A stretch of DNA of 64,000 nt from the NCBI RefSeq assembly GCF_030316135.1, contig NZ_CP128185.1:3348001-3412000 (forward strand). Direction: 5' to 3'. Under the pieces are notes generated by a model. It saw only the letters and a list, made by a program, of their open reading frames with translations, was not told where the DNA came from and did not search any database. Each line of letters starts with the position of its first letter. The stretch's first letter is position 1. Position numbers and translations under genes: made by a program. Shown here in pieces: positions 44,301-52,071 of the stretch. This DNA comes from Aliiglaciecola sp. LCG003. Its GTDB lineage: Bacteria; Pseudomonadota; Gammaproteobacteria; Enterobacterales; Alteromonadaceae.

Positions 44301-46324
44301 CCAAACGCCAGTCAGAGCAAGATCAAGCGGAAAAACTCATCCAGCAACAGCGATTAGAGCAGTTGCAGCAAGAGCTCAATGAAGTCGAACGACACAGCGA
44401 AGAACAGCAACAGAAAGTGGTTGAAGCAGATAAGCAATGGCGCAAGCAACAACAAGAATTACAACAAGAGTTGCAGCTTAAGCAACAACGCCTACTCGAA
44501 ACAGAACAGGTACTGAAAAAACAAGAGCTGCAAGTTGAACTGGAAAAAGACGAACGGGCTAAACAAAAACAGCTGCTCACTCGCCTGCAACAAGAGTTGG
44601 CGGAAATGGAACAACGCAGTGATGAACAGCAGCGTCAAAAACTTGAAGAGGCCAATCTGAACTGGCAACAGCAACAGCACAAGTTTGAAGCTGAACTAGA
44701 GGCTAAACAACAGAAACTGCAACAAGCCGAGCAAAACCTCAATCAAGCTAAGCAGCAAACGGAAGCGCAAAAAGCCGAGCAGCGCCAAGTAATGGAGCGT
44801 TTACAGGCTGAATTAATTGAAGTGGGAAAACGCAGCGAAGCCCACCAAAAGCGGATCATGGAAGAAGCGGATCAGCGCTGGAAGGACAAGCAAGAAGCAC
44901 TCAACAAAGAATTACAGGCCAAGCAGCAACGCTTAATAGAAACCGAAGAAGCCCTCAAACAGACTGCCGAGCAAAGCGAAATCGATAAACAAGCAAAGGC
45001 TCAGCAGCAACACTTGTTTGAGCGTCTGCAAGTTGAATTAGCTGAGATGGAGCAGCGTAGCGCTGAGCAACAACAATCTATGCAAGAAAGCGATCAGCAT
45101 TGGCAACAACGTCAACAAGAGTTGAAACAAGAAGTGGCCGCCAAACAGCAGCAACTGCAGGCGACCCGCCAGCAGCTAGATGAAAATCAGCGCCAGACCG
45201 ATGCCGAAAAGCGCGAACGCTTAGAGCAACAGCAAAAATTAGAACAACTCAAGGTCGAGCTGACTGACGTGGAAAGTCGCGCCATCAAACAAAAAGAGAT
45301 GCTCCAAGGTAGTGATGAACAATGGCGTCAGCATCACGCAGAAATTGAACAGCAAAAACAACAACTTCAACGTGCATTGCAAGAAGCCGAACAACAAAAT
45401 GCGCAGATGAAACAGAGCCTCAACCAAAGTTTAGCAGAATTGCAAAAAGCCGAGTCTCAAGTGTCAGACACCCAATCAGGAGAGCAGAAACTGCAAACCG
45501 AACTTGAACAAGCGCGCAACGAAGCGCAACAGTTGCAGCAACGCTTGAAACAACAAGAACAACAGGAATTAAAGCTGCAGCAGCAATTAGCCGACCAACA
45601 ACAAGCCTTGCAATCCAGTGAACAGAATATTCACAGCATGCAAAATGAGCAACAGCAACTAAATCAACAGTTACAAGCTATCCAGGTAGAATACGACAAC
45701 ACCAAGGCGAATTTGAATGCACAAGACAGTAATCAGTCTGAGCTGAATAGCAAACTGCAACAGCTGGAGCAGGAACTGACCAACAGCAAACAACAAATTG
45801 CCAGTAAAGAGACTGCCTTGCAAACGGCCCAAAAACAGCTTCAATCTAGCCAACAAAAGCTACAACACAAAGAAAAAGCTTTGGTCGATGCTCATAAAGA
45901 AGAGTTAAAACAAGTACAAGAACAACAACCGGAAATCAGTCAACAAGTCATCCCTGATTTTGCTAAGTTAGCTATGCCAAAAGAGCCACAAATATGGTTC
46001 GATTTGCTGCCCTATTTACAAAAAAATCCACCTAAAGTCTCCCTTGCATTGGCCTTGAGTGAAATGATGTCTGAGCTAGAACAAAGCATGCAGAACATGG
46101 ACAAGGCAGTAAATGACGATGACAACAAAGCCATTTTAATGCAGGCTCGAAAACTAGCGTTCATCGCCCGTAAAGTAAATTCAGCCCCACTGGACGATGT
46201 TGCCACCCGACTTGAAACTGATTTCCAGCAAGGCGAAGTTGATAGCATCGCCATATTCTGGCCCAGTGTAAAAGAGTCTTTGATGACCACCCTAAGAGTG
46301 ATTTACGCCCAATTGCACGCATAG
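41375..46324 (+). CDS. Giant membrane-anchored PAS/coiled-coil protein
   Basis: This 1649-residue protein has no recognised catalytic domain. The N-terminus has a signal-like stretch and a membrane helix (about 38-60). Four or five PAS-like domains follow, clearest near 75-185, 330-440, 457-560 and 572-680 (for example DIINKAPLGIAMIDDDDRVVQANEALTKRLG). A Gln/Glu-rich coiled coil spans about 690-1520 and contains tandem repeats of about 74 residues. A C-terminal helical domain of about 120 residues (PQIWFDLLPYLQKNPPKVSLALAL...) resembles an HPt-like four-helix bundle but lacks a clear phospho-histidine motif. No histidine kinase, GGDEF or EAL is present. It probably forms a long cytoplasmic rod from the inner membrane, a scaffold or sensor. 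It is monocistronic, 178 bp after fhlB. Confidence 0.75.
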   Translation: MAIRSYHKGIFGSLALCSHSAFALGEQVLQQDAATIDKLLIVIGTTFSFLLLALIYLKFSHSRARKAYVKNTAILDRKKQLLDNFHVGMVHVNTAGAIQYCNKLAAYYLGDRAENLLGKTLHKLLDGQDHEALTQSINAKVQCKLALSAPIKKRQLVLEFAPQKNHSEQVSSIISLYDISEQQAIVDKKTESLALNNQLLDDTAIGQLTLNLADKQFYANAVLCSQLGIAADAGQGELKYFEQFVHQSSQFAWNQAYGQLERGESAKFECRFDGQEQAFYGKLIGVVVKKDDNNKGLVAQLTISNHTPVIELKNQLAASKQQAKGLLSSSSAAMYTLDNQGLITNCNTPFEILFNTSIETIRHQNARQLACFSDELKEMQPDSGPNKGIASYSIQSGMAREIQITSPLGELKVLKVKIQPFRDNEGNNAGAVCSLEDISELKSLSAQLEQERQHFTDIINKAPLGIAMIDDDDRVVQANEALTKRLGLTAHELSKGSFYQLFNDAKSAGKAAKKLHKNGQLTGFHANLKGKSEQLHPSELNIELFDKAKQHFLCWISDISDEQYQQDKFESLLLHSSMPMAVLSGEGFNKLNPAACDFFRVEDEEELFGYFPYSKSLNSDDADLDQLKQKISQINQDSKALSLMWQHARGEVKLPCHATFVPMFKGQRLDSILCIWTDLRAIKQADAERIEAVNLQQAAERLIVEKQQLLESSQDLLASKVKSLSATESKLKAVKEDLSDKESEITSLQEAHESIAEHLNKLQADYQQSRESLASSEENNQQLAAQLEQSSRRVSGLERQRNQIANELQYSEKKYKTAQQELADSEATAERLEQERQSQQQAMQNFEGEIQQLKQSIQSKDQQISDVSGQINALHSKLSSSSQTSEKLRQQLINQRKASEQAELQRRDLEQSCFVAQSELSNKARHIDHLQHEMDKFEEMSKQQKGDMEKQQALLEQELANKQTQLHKTQSALDETKRQSEQDQAEKLIQQQRLEQLQQELNEVERHSEEQQQKVVEADKQWRKQQQELQQELQLKQQRLLETEQVLKKQELQVELEKDERAKQKQLLTRLQQELAEMEQRSDEQQRQKLEEANLNWQQQQHKFEAELEAKQQKLQQAEQNLNQAKQQTEAQKAEQRQVMERLQAELIEVGKRSEAHQKRIMEEADQRWKDKQEALNKELQAKQQRLIETEEALKQTAEQSEIDKQAKAQQQHLFERLQVELAEMEQRSAEQQQSMQESDQHWQQRQQELKQEVAAKQQQLQATRQQLDENQRQTDAEKRERLEQQQKLEQLKVELTDVESRAIKQKEMLQGSDEQWRQHHAEIEQQKQQLQRALQEAEQQNAQMKQSLNQSLAELQKAESQVSDTQSGEQKLQTELEQARNEAQQLQQRLKQQEQQELKLQQQLADQQQALQSSEQNIHSMQNEQQQLNQQLQAIQVEYDNTKANLNAQDSNQSELNSKLQQLEQELTNSKQQIASKETALQTAQKQLQSSQQKLQHKEKALVDAHKEELKQVQEQQPEISQQVIPDFAKLAMPKEPQIWFDLLPYLQKNPPKVSLALALSEMMSELEQSMQNMDKAVNDDDNKAILMQARKLAFIARKVNSAPLDDVATRLETDFQQGEVDSIAIFWPSVKESLMTTLRVIYAQLHA
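44356..45400 (+). repeat. Tandem coiled-coil repeats of about 74 residues inside the giant PAS protein
   Basis: Four and a half in-frame units of about 72-77 residues (about 220 bp each). Each starts LQxELxEVExRS and has a lone tryptophan about 25 residues in (KQW, LNW, QRW, QHW, EQW), followed by an AKQQxL heptad block. Units are similar but not identical, so the repeats are old enough to have diverged. Boundaries are approximate. Confidence 0.65.
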
Positions 46325-46331
46325 TGCATTA

Positions 46332-46377
46332 CTCACCCTACGTAGGAGTGTGTAGTAACACTGCTAAGTAGGGTGAG
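46332..46377 (+). terminator. Stem-loop after the giant PAS gene
   Basis: CTCACCCTAC (46332-46341) pairs perfectly with GTAGGGTGAG (46368-46377) eight bases past the stop codon at 46324. The loop is 26 nt and no long T-run follows, so termination is plausible but not clear-cut. Confidence 0.5.
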
Positions 46378-46538
46378 CCGCAAATCACAAGGTATTGTTG
46401 TGCTGTATTTTATCGACGCAATTACTTGCCGCCTTGCAAACAGGGGGTAAATTTAACCTTCACTCTTCCTAACTGCTTGTTTTTATGCCAAATTACAGCC
46501 TGCAAGATAACCATAATAAATTTATCAAGGAGTAGATT

Positions 46539-46787
46539 ATTCAAGCAGAGTATGGCTGGAACCCCAAACCAATAATCCATTTTGCAATAGCCCTATCTTT
46601 TTGTTTGACCACAGCGTTGATTTCTATTGTTTTATATTTCAATGCCAGTGATATGTTGGCCAACTCCAGCATCATAAAAGGACGGGTGGTAGACAATAAG
46701 GTTAGCTCTAACGGGCAATTCACCCCAATCATAGAATACGAAAAAGCTACTTATAGAGCCCAATTTACCGCTAACTTTTATCAATAA
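46539..46787 (+). CDS. Small membrane protein with apparent AUU start (DUF3592-like)
   Basis: An open frame of about 82 codons begins right after a TAG at 46533. A strong Shine-Dalgarno AAGGAG (46527-46532) sits 6 nt before ATT at 46539, and no ATG/GTG exists before a TTG at 46605, which would cut off half of the hydrophobic segment. From ATT it reads xQAEYGWNPKPIIHFAIALSF, then a membrane helix to about residue 40, and an extracytoplasmic beta part (GRVVDNKVSSNGQFTPIIEYEKATYRAQF) similar to DUF3592 proteins. Either AUU is a real, weak start or the ATG was mutated and the gene is dying. Confidence 0.5.
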   Translation: MQAEYGWNPKPIIHFAIALSFCLTTALISIVLYFNASDMLANSSIIKGRVVDNKVSSNGQFTPIIEYEKATYRAQFTANFYQ

Positions 46788-46805
46788 CAAAATTAGGCAA
46801 TAAAT

Positions 46806-47138
46806 ATGATTCAAATAGCAGTAGCAGCATTTTTCGTATGGTGTTTTTTTAAATTCATCGATAAAGAAGGATATTTGGACGGCTTTACCTCATTAGCATT
46901 TATTTTAGCTCCTGCATTGATTATATTTTTTGCAACGGTTTTAGTCAGAGCATCAGGCCTGCCCATCTGGGTTTTGTATCTCTTTGAAACAAGCTATTTT
47001 TTGGTTCCCTTATTGATGTTGAAAAGTATGACTGAATTTACCTGGCCGAAAATAATTGGCTATTCGGCGGCAGTATTTACAATTAATCTAGTCTGTCAGG
47101 TGGCCGGATTTGTATTTATTGCGACAGCAAGCGCTTAA
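46806..47138 (+). CDS. Hypothetical membrane protein
   Basis: A 110-residue protein with about four hydrophobic segments (residues 3-17, 28-47, 53-72, 84-106) and few charged residues. I do not recognise the family. It starts 18 bp after the AUU-start gene and is probably co-transcribed with it. Both are small inner-membrane proteins, so they may act together. Confidence 0.6.
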   Translation: MIQIAVAAFFVWCFFKFIDKEGYLDGFTSLAFILAPALIIFFATVLVRASGLPIWVLYLFETSYFLVPLLMLKSMTEFTWPKIIGYSAAVFTINLVCQVAGFVFIATASA

Positions 47139-47268
47139 CCCGCCACCTAACAAATTTACTTTGTAGGGCACAAAAAACTTTTTACGGCAGAATCTTTTGA
47201 ATGCTGTTATAAATAACGAATCCCTTTCAAACTAACTATTTAAGTTACCCAAAGAATAAGAGGTTACC

Positions 47269-47673
47269 ATGGCGAAGATTACTGGAATTGGCGGAGTTTT
47301 TCTAAAATGTAAGGGGGATAGCACTGAGCTAGCAGCCTGGTATCAGCAACACCTAGGATTGAAGCTAGAAGAATTTGGCGGTGCCGTACTTAAGTGGCCA
47401 GAAGATAAGGCTGAAGATAAGGGACTGACCGTTTGGCATCTGGCCAACAAGGACAGTCAATGGTTCAGTCCTAGTGACTCTGCATTTATGATTAATTATC
47501 GAGTCGACAATCTTGATGAAATGCTTATTCAACTCAAAGAAGCAGGTATAGCCACGGTAGGCGGTCCAGAATCCCATGAAAACGGTAAGTTCGCTTGGAT
47601 AATGGATCCTGATGGAAACAAAGTTGAACTTTGGGAGCCAATGCTGTGGGATGACAAAAATAAAGGAGCCTGA
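47269..47673 (+). CDS. VOC-family (glyoxalase/dioxygenase-like) protein
   Basis: This 134-residue protein has the beta-alpha-beta-beta-beta vicinal oxygen chelate fold: ITGIGGVFLKCKGDSTELAAWYQQHLGLKLEEFGGAVLKW in the first half, and FMINYRVDNLDEMLIQLKEAGIATVGGPESHENGKFAWIMDPDGNKVELWEP in the second. The final WIMDPDGNKVELWEP with a metal-binding glutamate is diagnostic. Substrate unknown; stand-alone VOC proteins include antibiotic-binding and lyase types. AAGAGG precedes the ATG. Confidence 0.85.
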   Translation: MAKITGIGGVFLKCKGDSTELAAWYQQHLGLKLEEFGGAVLKWPEDKAEDKGLTVWHLANKDSQWFSPSDSAFMINYRVDNLDEMLIQLKEAGIATVGGPESHENGKFAWIMDPDGNKVELWEPMLWDDKNKGA

Positions 47674-47823
47674 AACTCTGCACCATACTTTTTCAATGCC
47701 GTGACCTAATTGCTTATTTCACTGAGTTGGATTAAATGGTTTGCAAAAACTCCCTTGAAAAATAGATGAGACTTGAGGACATAGTCGGCCTGAATCACTC
47801 TGCCCCCATGCATAGGAAAATTA

Positions 47824-48333
47824 TTGGTGAATATCAGGCTACGAACCTTCGAGAGTACCGACACTGACTTGCTTGTAAAATATCTCAATAACAAGCAAGT
47901 TACCCAGTACATTACAGATGCAGTACCAACGCCTTACACCCCAAGCGATGGACAATGGTGGGTGGAACACAGTAAGCGGTCACAGTACACAAAAGCGATT
48001 GAATACCAGGGTAAATTAGTTGGCTGTATATCGGCTCAAGTAGGCAGTTTTGAATATTATCGAAGTGCAGAGCTTGGCTATTGGATTGGCCAGGAGTATT
48101 GGAATAAAGGCATCGCCACTTCAGCTGTAAAGCAATTTTCAGATAGGTTATTTAGTACTACTCATATTGTTCGCCTGTTTGTATCTGTCGTTTCCTTGAA
48201 TACAGCATCCATTAGAGTGTTAGAAAAAAACGGCTTTAGGTCTGAAGGCATACGTAAAAGCGCCTCATACAAAAACAATCAGTTTTTTGATGAGTGTGTG
48301 TTGGCAAAAATCAGCCTAAAAAACCATGCCTGA
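47824..48333 (+). CDS. GNAT acetyltransferase, RimJ/RimL-like
   Basis: A GNAT protein of up to 169 residues: VNIRLRTFESTDTDLLVKYLNNKQVTQYI at the start, LGYWIGQEYWNKGIATSAVKQFSDRLF with the acetyl-CoA pyrophosphate loop (Q/RxxGxG/A as Y-W-N-K-G-I-A-T), and SVVSLNTASIRVLEKNGFRSEGIRKSASYKN as in RimJ/RimL. Start is TTG 47824 or, more likely, GTG 47827. It likely acetylates an amine of a small molecule or protein N-terminus. Confidence 0.85.
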   Translation: MVNIRLRTFESTDTDLLVKYLNNKQVTQYITDAVPTPYTPSDGQWWVEHSKRSQYTKAIEYQGKLVGCISAQVGSFEYYRSAELGYWIGQEYWNKGIATSAVKQFSDRLFSTTHIVRLFVSVVSLNTASIRVLEKNGFRSEGIRKSASYKNNQFFDECVLAKISLKNHA

Positions 48334-48403
48334 AATCTGGCAATCCGCCTATGACATCAAACCTTGTCATTGGCTAAGGGTTATCGTTTAGTCTTGGTAA
48401 ATT

Positions 48404-48978
48404 AATCCATCGACAAGGTCTCCACAGGGAATAGTAAAGACAAGGATCTTAATCGCCATAGTCTGCATAACTATGACGGCCAGATTGATGGTTATAGCTC
48501 GATGATGAGCCGATTCATCGATGACCAACACAGCATTATTATTTTAAGTAATATAGGTATCAGCTATTTGTTAAAACAACAGCTTACTAAAGATATCGTC
48601 TCGATATTATACGACCTATCCCCTCCCGAGCGAAAAAACGATGCAACTTTAGCTTTGATAAACAGCCTTGTCTCTAACCAATTCATGCAAACTTTGCATG
48701 AGATTAAATCAGCTAAAACAGAGCATGTATTGGATGAAGCAAGTCTGTCTTCATTAGCATTTCAGTTGCTTTGGTCGGGCCTGATTAACCAATCTTTACC
48801 GTTATTTTCATTCATCAACACAGAGTTTGTCGATTCTAAATCTGCTCAACAGAACTTATCAAATACATGCAGTCACCGATTAGTTAAACAGTCTAAAGCT
48901 GATTTAACGGTGTGCAACTACAAGCTGATATACGCTGTTTGCGTCAATAATGACGCATTTCAAAAATGCTATGTATAA
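48404..48978 (+). pseudogene. Truncated serine-hydrolase (beta-lactamase-like) remnant
   Basis: From a stop at 48401 an open frame runs to 48978 with no plausible start until ATG 48502. The reading before that ATG, HNYDGQIDGYSSMMSRFIDDQHSIIILSNIG, matches the end of a beta-lactamase/penicillin-binding-like catalytic domain (HxGxIxGYxSxxxxxPxxxxxIIxLSN). The rest is a helical tail like that after such domains. The N-terminal catalytic part with SxxK and YxN is missing from the DNA before it. I therefore call a 5'-truncated pseudogene. It lies in an accessory stretch between GNAT and EAL genes. Confidence 0.6.
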
Positions 48979-49152
48979 TATGTTATTCTGCGCAGGCTGA
49001 GGACAACGGTTGCTTTTGCACCTTGTCATTCATCAACAATTAGCATTTCACAAGCATAAATGCTATAGGTGAGATGATTCTAAATACATTTAATCTGGTA
49101 GTCAGAGTCAAAGATACTGAAGTGGCTGTTTATCGTTAATGGGGTTTTAAGA

Positions 49153-49920
49153 GTGGACGAACAAACAACAATAGTTGATAGATTTTCATGTGATAACTGC
49201 TCTGATAGAGGCAGCCTTGATTTTGATTTCACTATGGCTTTCCAGCCAATTATTAATTGCAAAACTAAAACAATTTTTGGCTATGAGGCTCTCGCTCGCG
49301 GATTAAACAATGAATCGGCTTATTCCGTCATCTCTCAAGTAAACGATGACAATAGGTATTTATTTGATCAGCATTGCCGCGTTAAAGCAATTGCGCTGGC
49401 ATCCAAGCTAAAACTTGATTCGATGCTGAGCATCAACTTTCTGCCCAACGCAGTTTATATACCTGAAAGGTGCATTCGCACCACGTTAGAAGCCGCTAAG
49501 CAATATGGGTTTTCAACCGATAAAATCATGTTTGAATTTACCGAGGCAGAGAAAATTGAAGACAGTGATTTTGTTAAGCGCATTGTTGAATATTATCGAA
49601 AATCGGGTTTTGTAACCGCAATTGATGATTTTGGTTCAGGTTATGCTGGATTAGGATTGCTGGCTGATTTTCAGACCAATATTATTAAATTTGATATGGG
49701 ACTGATCCGTAATATCGACCAAGATAAAACTCGACAATCCATCATGAAGAACTGTCTAAATTTATTCAAAGAGCTGAATGTAACGCCATTGGCAGAAGGT
49801 ATCGAAACATCCGAAGAAATGATCTGGCTACGGGATGCTGGAATTGAATTAATGCAGGGTTACCTCTTTGCCAAACCCGGCTTTGAAAGTCTGCCACAAG
49901 TTGATTTTAGTAATTTATAG
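49153..49920 (+). CDS. Stand-alone EAL-domain c-di-GMP phosphodiesterase
   Basis: This 255-residue single EAL domain starts at GTG. Catalytic elements look complete: EALAR near residue 45, NFLPNAVY, FEFTEAEKI, the DDFGSGYAGLGLLADF motif, IIKFDM, LAEGIETSEEMIWL and MQGYLFAKP. It should hydrolyse c-di-GMP to pGpG in the cytoplasm and favour motility over biofilm. No sensory domain or membrane helix is attached; the first 25 residues carry two cysteines (SCDNCSD) that could be redox-active or bind metal. This is speculative. Confidence 0.87.
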   Translation: MDEQTTIVDRFSCDNCSDRGSLDFDFTMAFQPIINCKTKTIFGYEALARGLNNESAYSVISQVNDDNRYLFDQHCRVKAIALASKLKLDSMLSINFLPNAVYIPERCIRTTLEAAKQYGFSTDKIMFEFTEAEKIEDSDFVKRIVEYYRKSGFVTAIDDFGSGYAGLGLLADFQTNIIKFDMGLIRNIDQDKTRQSIMKNCLNLFKELNVTPLAEGIETSEEMIWLRDAGIELMQGYLFAKPGFESLPQVDFSNL

Positions 49921-50406
49921 CGAGTAGCTCTGTTACTTTTACTCACAATATAATGATTTATATCACTATTATGCTGCTCACTGGCATGATGCTTTTTTGT
50001 TAAGGTCTAGTCACTGTCAAGCTGTTAGCAGATGTGCAATTGATATACCTATGCTTCCACAGGGTTATGCTGTATGGTCTATCACGTACTCCATCTACAT
50101 TTACCTACTATTTTCTAATACTTTGTCTGAACACTTCATTTTCTGAAGTATTCAAATGCCTTCTGGTCTTTAGACGTCAGCATATTTACCGTCGAATAAT
50201 TTAGTGTCTAGTGAGTTTGATTCTCACAGATTTTTACCTCTTGTTAGGTCGTTAGCCTAATAACCTGTCCTTTACAAAAAACATATGTGCCGCACCTCAG
50301 CAGTGTTTTCATCAGAGCAGAATATAAAATACTGACCTATCAGTGACACAAATAATTTGTTGCTTAGGTCCCACTCAAAATATTTCAATCATAAGGGCAC
50401 CACAGC
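49921..50406. other. Intergenic region, AT-rich
   Basis: 486 bp between the EAL and CEOS-like genes. I see no ORF of substance; one small hairpin (ACTTCA-TTTTC-TGAAGT near 50130-50146) and AT-rich promoter-like stretches are present. AAGGG (50393-50397) serves the downstream ATG. Confidence 0.5.
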
Positions 50407-51585
50407 ATGCATACTTCAAAAGTAGGAGTCATAGGGACTTCAAAAAAAGAAGATGAACGAAGGTATCCCATCCACCCTGATCATTTACCGCGTATTCCAG
50501 AATCACTGCGTCGCCAGCTGGTATTTGAACAAGGTTATGGTGAACCCTTTGGAATCACTGATGCAGAAATTGCAGTGCTGACCGGCGGCATAGCCTCACG
50601 GCACGATTTACTCGCCGAGATAGGCACTGTTATTGTTGCCAAGCCCGTATTAGCTGACCTGCAGGAACTTCGCGAAGGCGGAACACTTTGGGGTTATGCC
50701 CATTGTGTTCAGCAGCGGGACATCACTCAAGCCGCGATAGACCGTAAACAAACCCTCATTCCCTTTGAGGATATGTTCATTTGGTCACCTAGTGGCAACA
50801 TTGGTCGCCATACCTTCTATAAAAACAACGAAATGGCGGGCTACTGTGCGGTTATCCATGCCTTGCAACTCAAAGGTATAGATGGACACTACGGTAATCA
50901 ACGTAAAACCATTATTTTCGGCTTCGGAGCCGTCAGCCGAGGTGCAATATACGCTTTGAAAGCACATGGTTTCAGAGATATCACTATTTGCATTCAACGA
51001 CCCGAGCATGAGGTCCGTGAAGAAGTGCTTGATTGTAATTATGTTCGCATCCGCGCTGGCGACAAGAACGAGGCACGTATGGTAGTGGTAGAACATGACG
51101 GCAGTGTACGCCCCTTAACATCACTAATTAGTGAAGCTGATATTATTGTCAATGGCACCTTTCAAGATACTGAAAATCCAACTGATTTCGTGACCGAAGC
51201 AGAAAGTGCCTGCCTCAAAGCCAATAGCCTGATTATCGATGTCAGTTGTGACGAGGGCATGGGATTCTTTTTCGCCAAACCGACAACGTTTAAACACCCG
51301 ATGTTTAAGTATCAAAGCATCGATTACTACGCTGTGGATCACTCACCTAGCTATCTTTGGGAGAGTGCAACGCGATCTATCTCCGCTGCTTTAATTGTAT
51401 ATTTACCGACTATACTGGCAGGTCGAGCTAGTTGGCATAAAAATGAAACGATTAGACAAGCGATTAACCTGGAGAGTGGGGTAATTCAGAAACCTGCGAT
51501 TCTGTCATTTCAAAAACGTCAGGCGATCTACCCGCACTTATCCTGCCATTTAGCAAATAAAGCCTTACCGGATATTGTCGCATGA
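50407..51585 (+). CDS. N5-(carboxyethyl)ornithine synthase-like dehydrogenase
   Basis: A 392-residue member of the alanine dehydrogenase/PNT superfamily. Its pattern fits CEOS, which reductively couples ornithine (or lysine) to pyruvate with NADPH. The N-terminal half begins KVGVIGTSKKEDERRYPIHPDHLPRIP, followed by VFEQGYGEPFGITDAEI and the central NIGRHTFYKNNEMAGYCAV. The Rossmann part KTIIFGFGAVSRGAIYALKAHG, at about residue 160-185, lacks the strict GxGxxG but reads GFGAVSRG. LIIDVSCDEGMGFFFAKPTTF and YAVDHSPSYLWESAT are CEOS-like. Alanine dehydrogenase is the main alternative. It stands alone. Confidence 0.75.
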   Translation: MHTSKVGVIGTSKKEDERRYPIHPDHLPRIPESLRRQLVFEQGYGEPFGITDAEIAVLTGGIASRHDLLAEIGTVIVAKPVLADLQELREGGTLWGYAHCVQQRDITQAAIDRKQTLIPFEDMFIWSPSGNIGRHTFYKNNEMAGYCAVIHALQLKGIDGHYGNQRKTIIFGFGAVSRGAIYALKAHGFRDITICIQRPEHEVREEVLDCNYVRIRAGDKNEARMVVVEHDGSVRPLTSLISEADIIVNGTFQDTENPTDFVTEAESACLKANSLIIDVSCDEGMGFFFAKPTTFKHPMFKYQSIDYYAVDHSPSYLWESATRSISAALIVYLPTILAGRASWHKNETIRQAINLESGVIQKPAILSFQKRQAIYPHLSCHLANKALPDIVA

Positions 51586-52071
51586 GCAATTAGTCGTAAT
51601 TATCTTACCTTAGCTTCAGAGCACTCAGCATATGACTTCGTACCATGACGTCTAAGCATATAAAAATATAGTCGCTGGCCACAAAAATAGTCTTGCTATA
51701 TTTGTACCACCGGTTTTTTTTAACCTTTATGCCTCATTTATGATGTCTCAATAGCCGCTCCATTATTAATAAAGAGCCGTTGATTAAACTAGTTTTTAGC
51801 CCATGCTATTTCTGAAGGGACCGTTTATGAGCGCTAGAATATTGTAGCCCTGATGAATACTTATGTATCGCTAATGTACTATCTTTGTAACTCGTTTCTA
51901 AAATACATAAGCTCGGCAGTTGTACAAATACGGTTCCCACTGGTAACTATGTCAGATAGCACAAAACTTTGGTACCGGCTAGTGCTCATGTTGGTATAAC
52001 CTGAGAGATTCGTTGCTTCATTTTTGTCAGCTCTGGGTTAAATAAATTGGAGGTATTCAGTAAAACTAGTC
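51586..52071. other. Intergenic region without visible features
   Basis: 486 bp between the CEOS-like and CHAD genes. I find no convincing ORF, hairpin terminator or known RNA motif. A GGAGG at about 52049 precedes the CHAD ATG by more than the usual spacing. Confidence 0.45.

Noticed and set aside
43279-45856. Ser/Cys/Leu/Phe-rich minus-strand frames opposite the PAS protein
   Set aside because: They are the antisense of CAG/GAA-rich coiled-coil codons.
48502-48978. Free-standing 158-residue gene
   Set aside because: The conserved part continues upstream of the ATG in frame, showing this is the tail of a longer lost gene.
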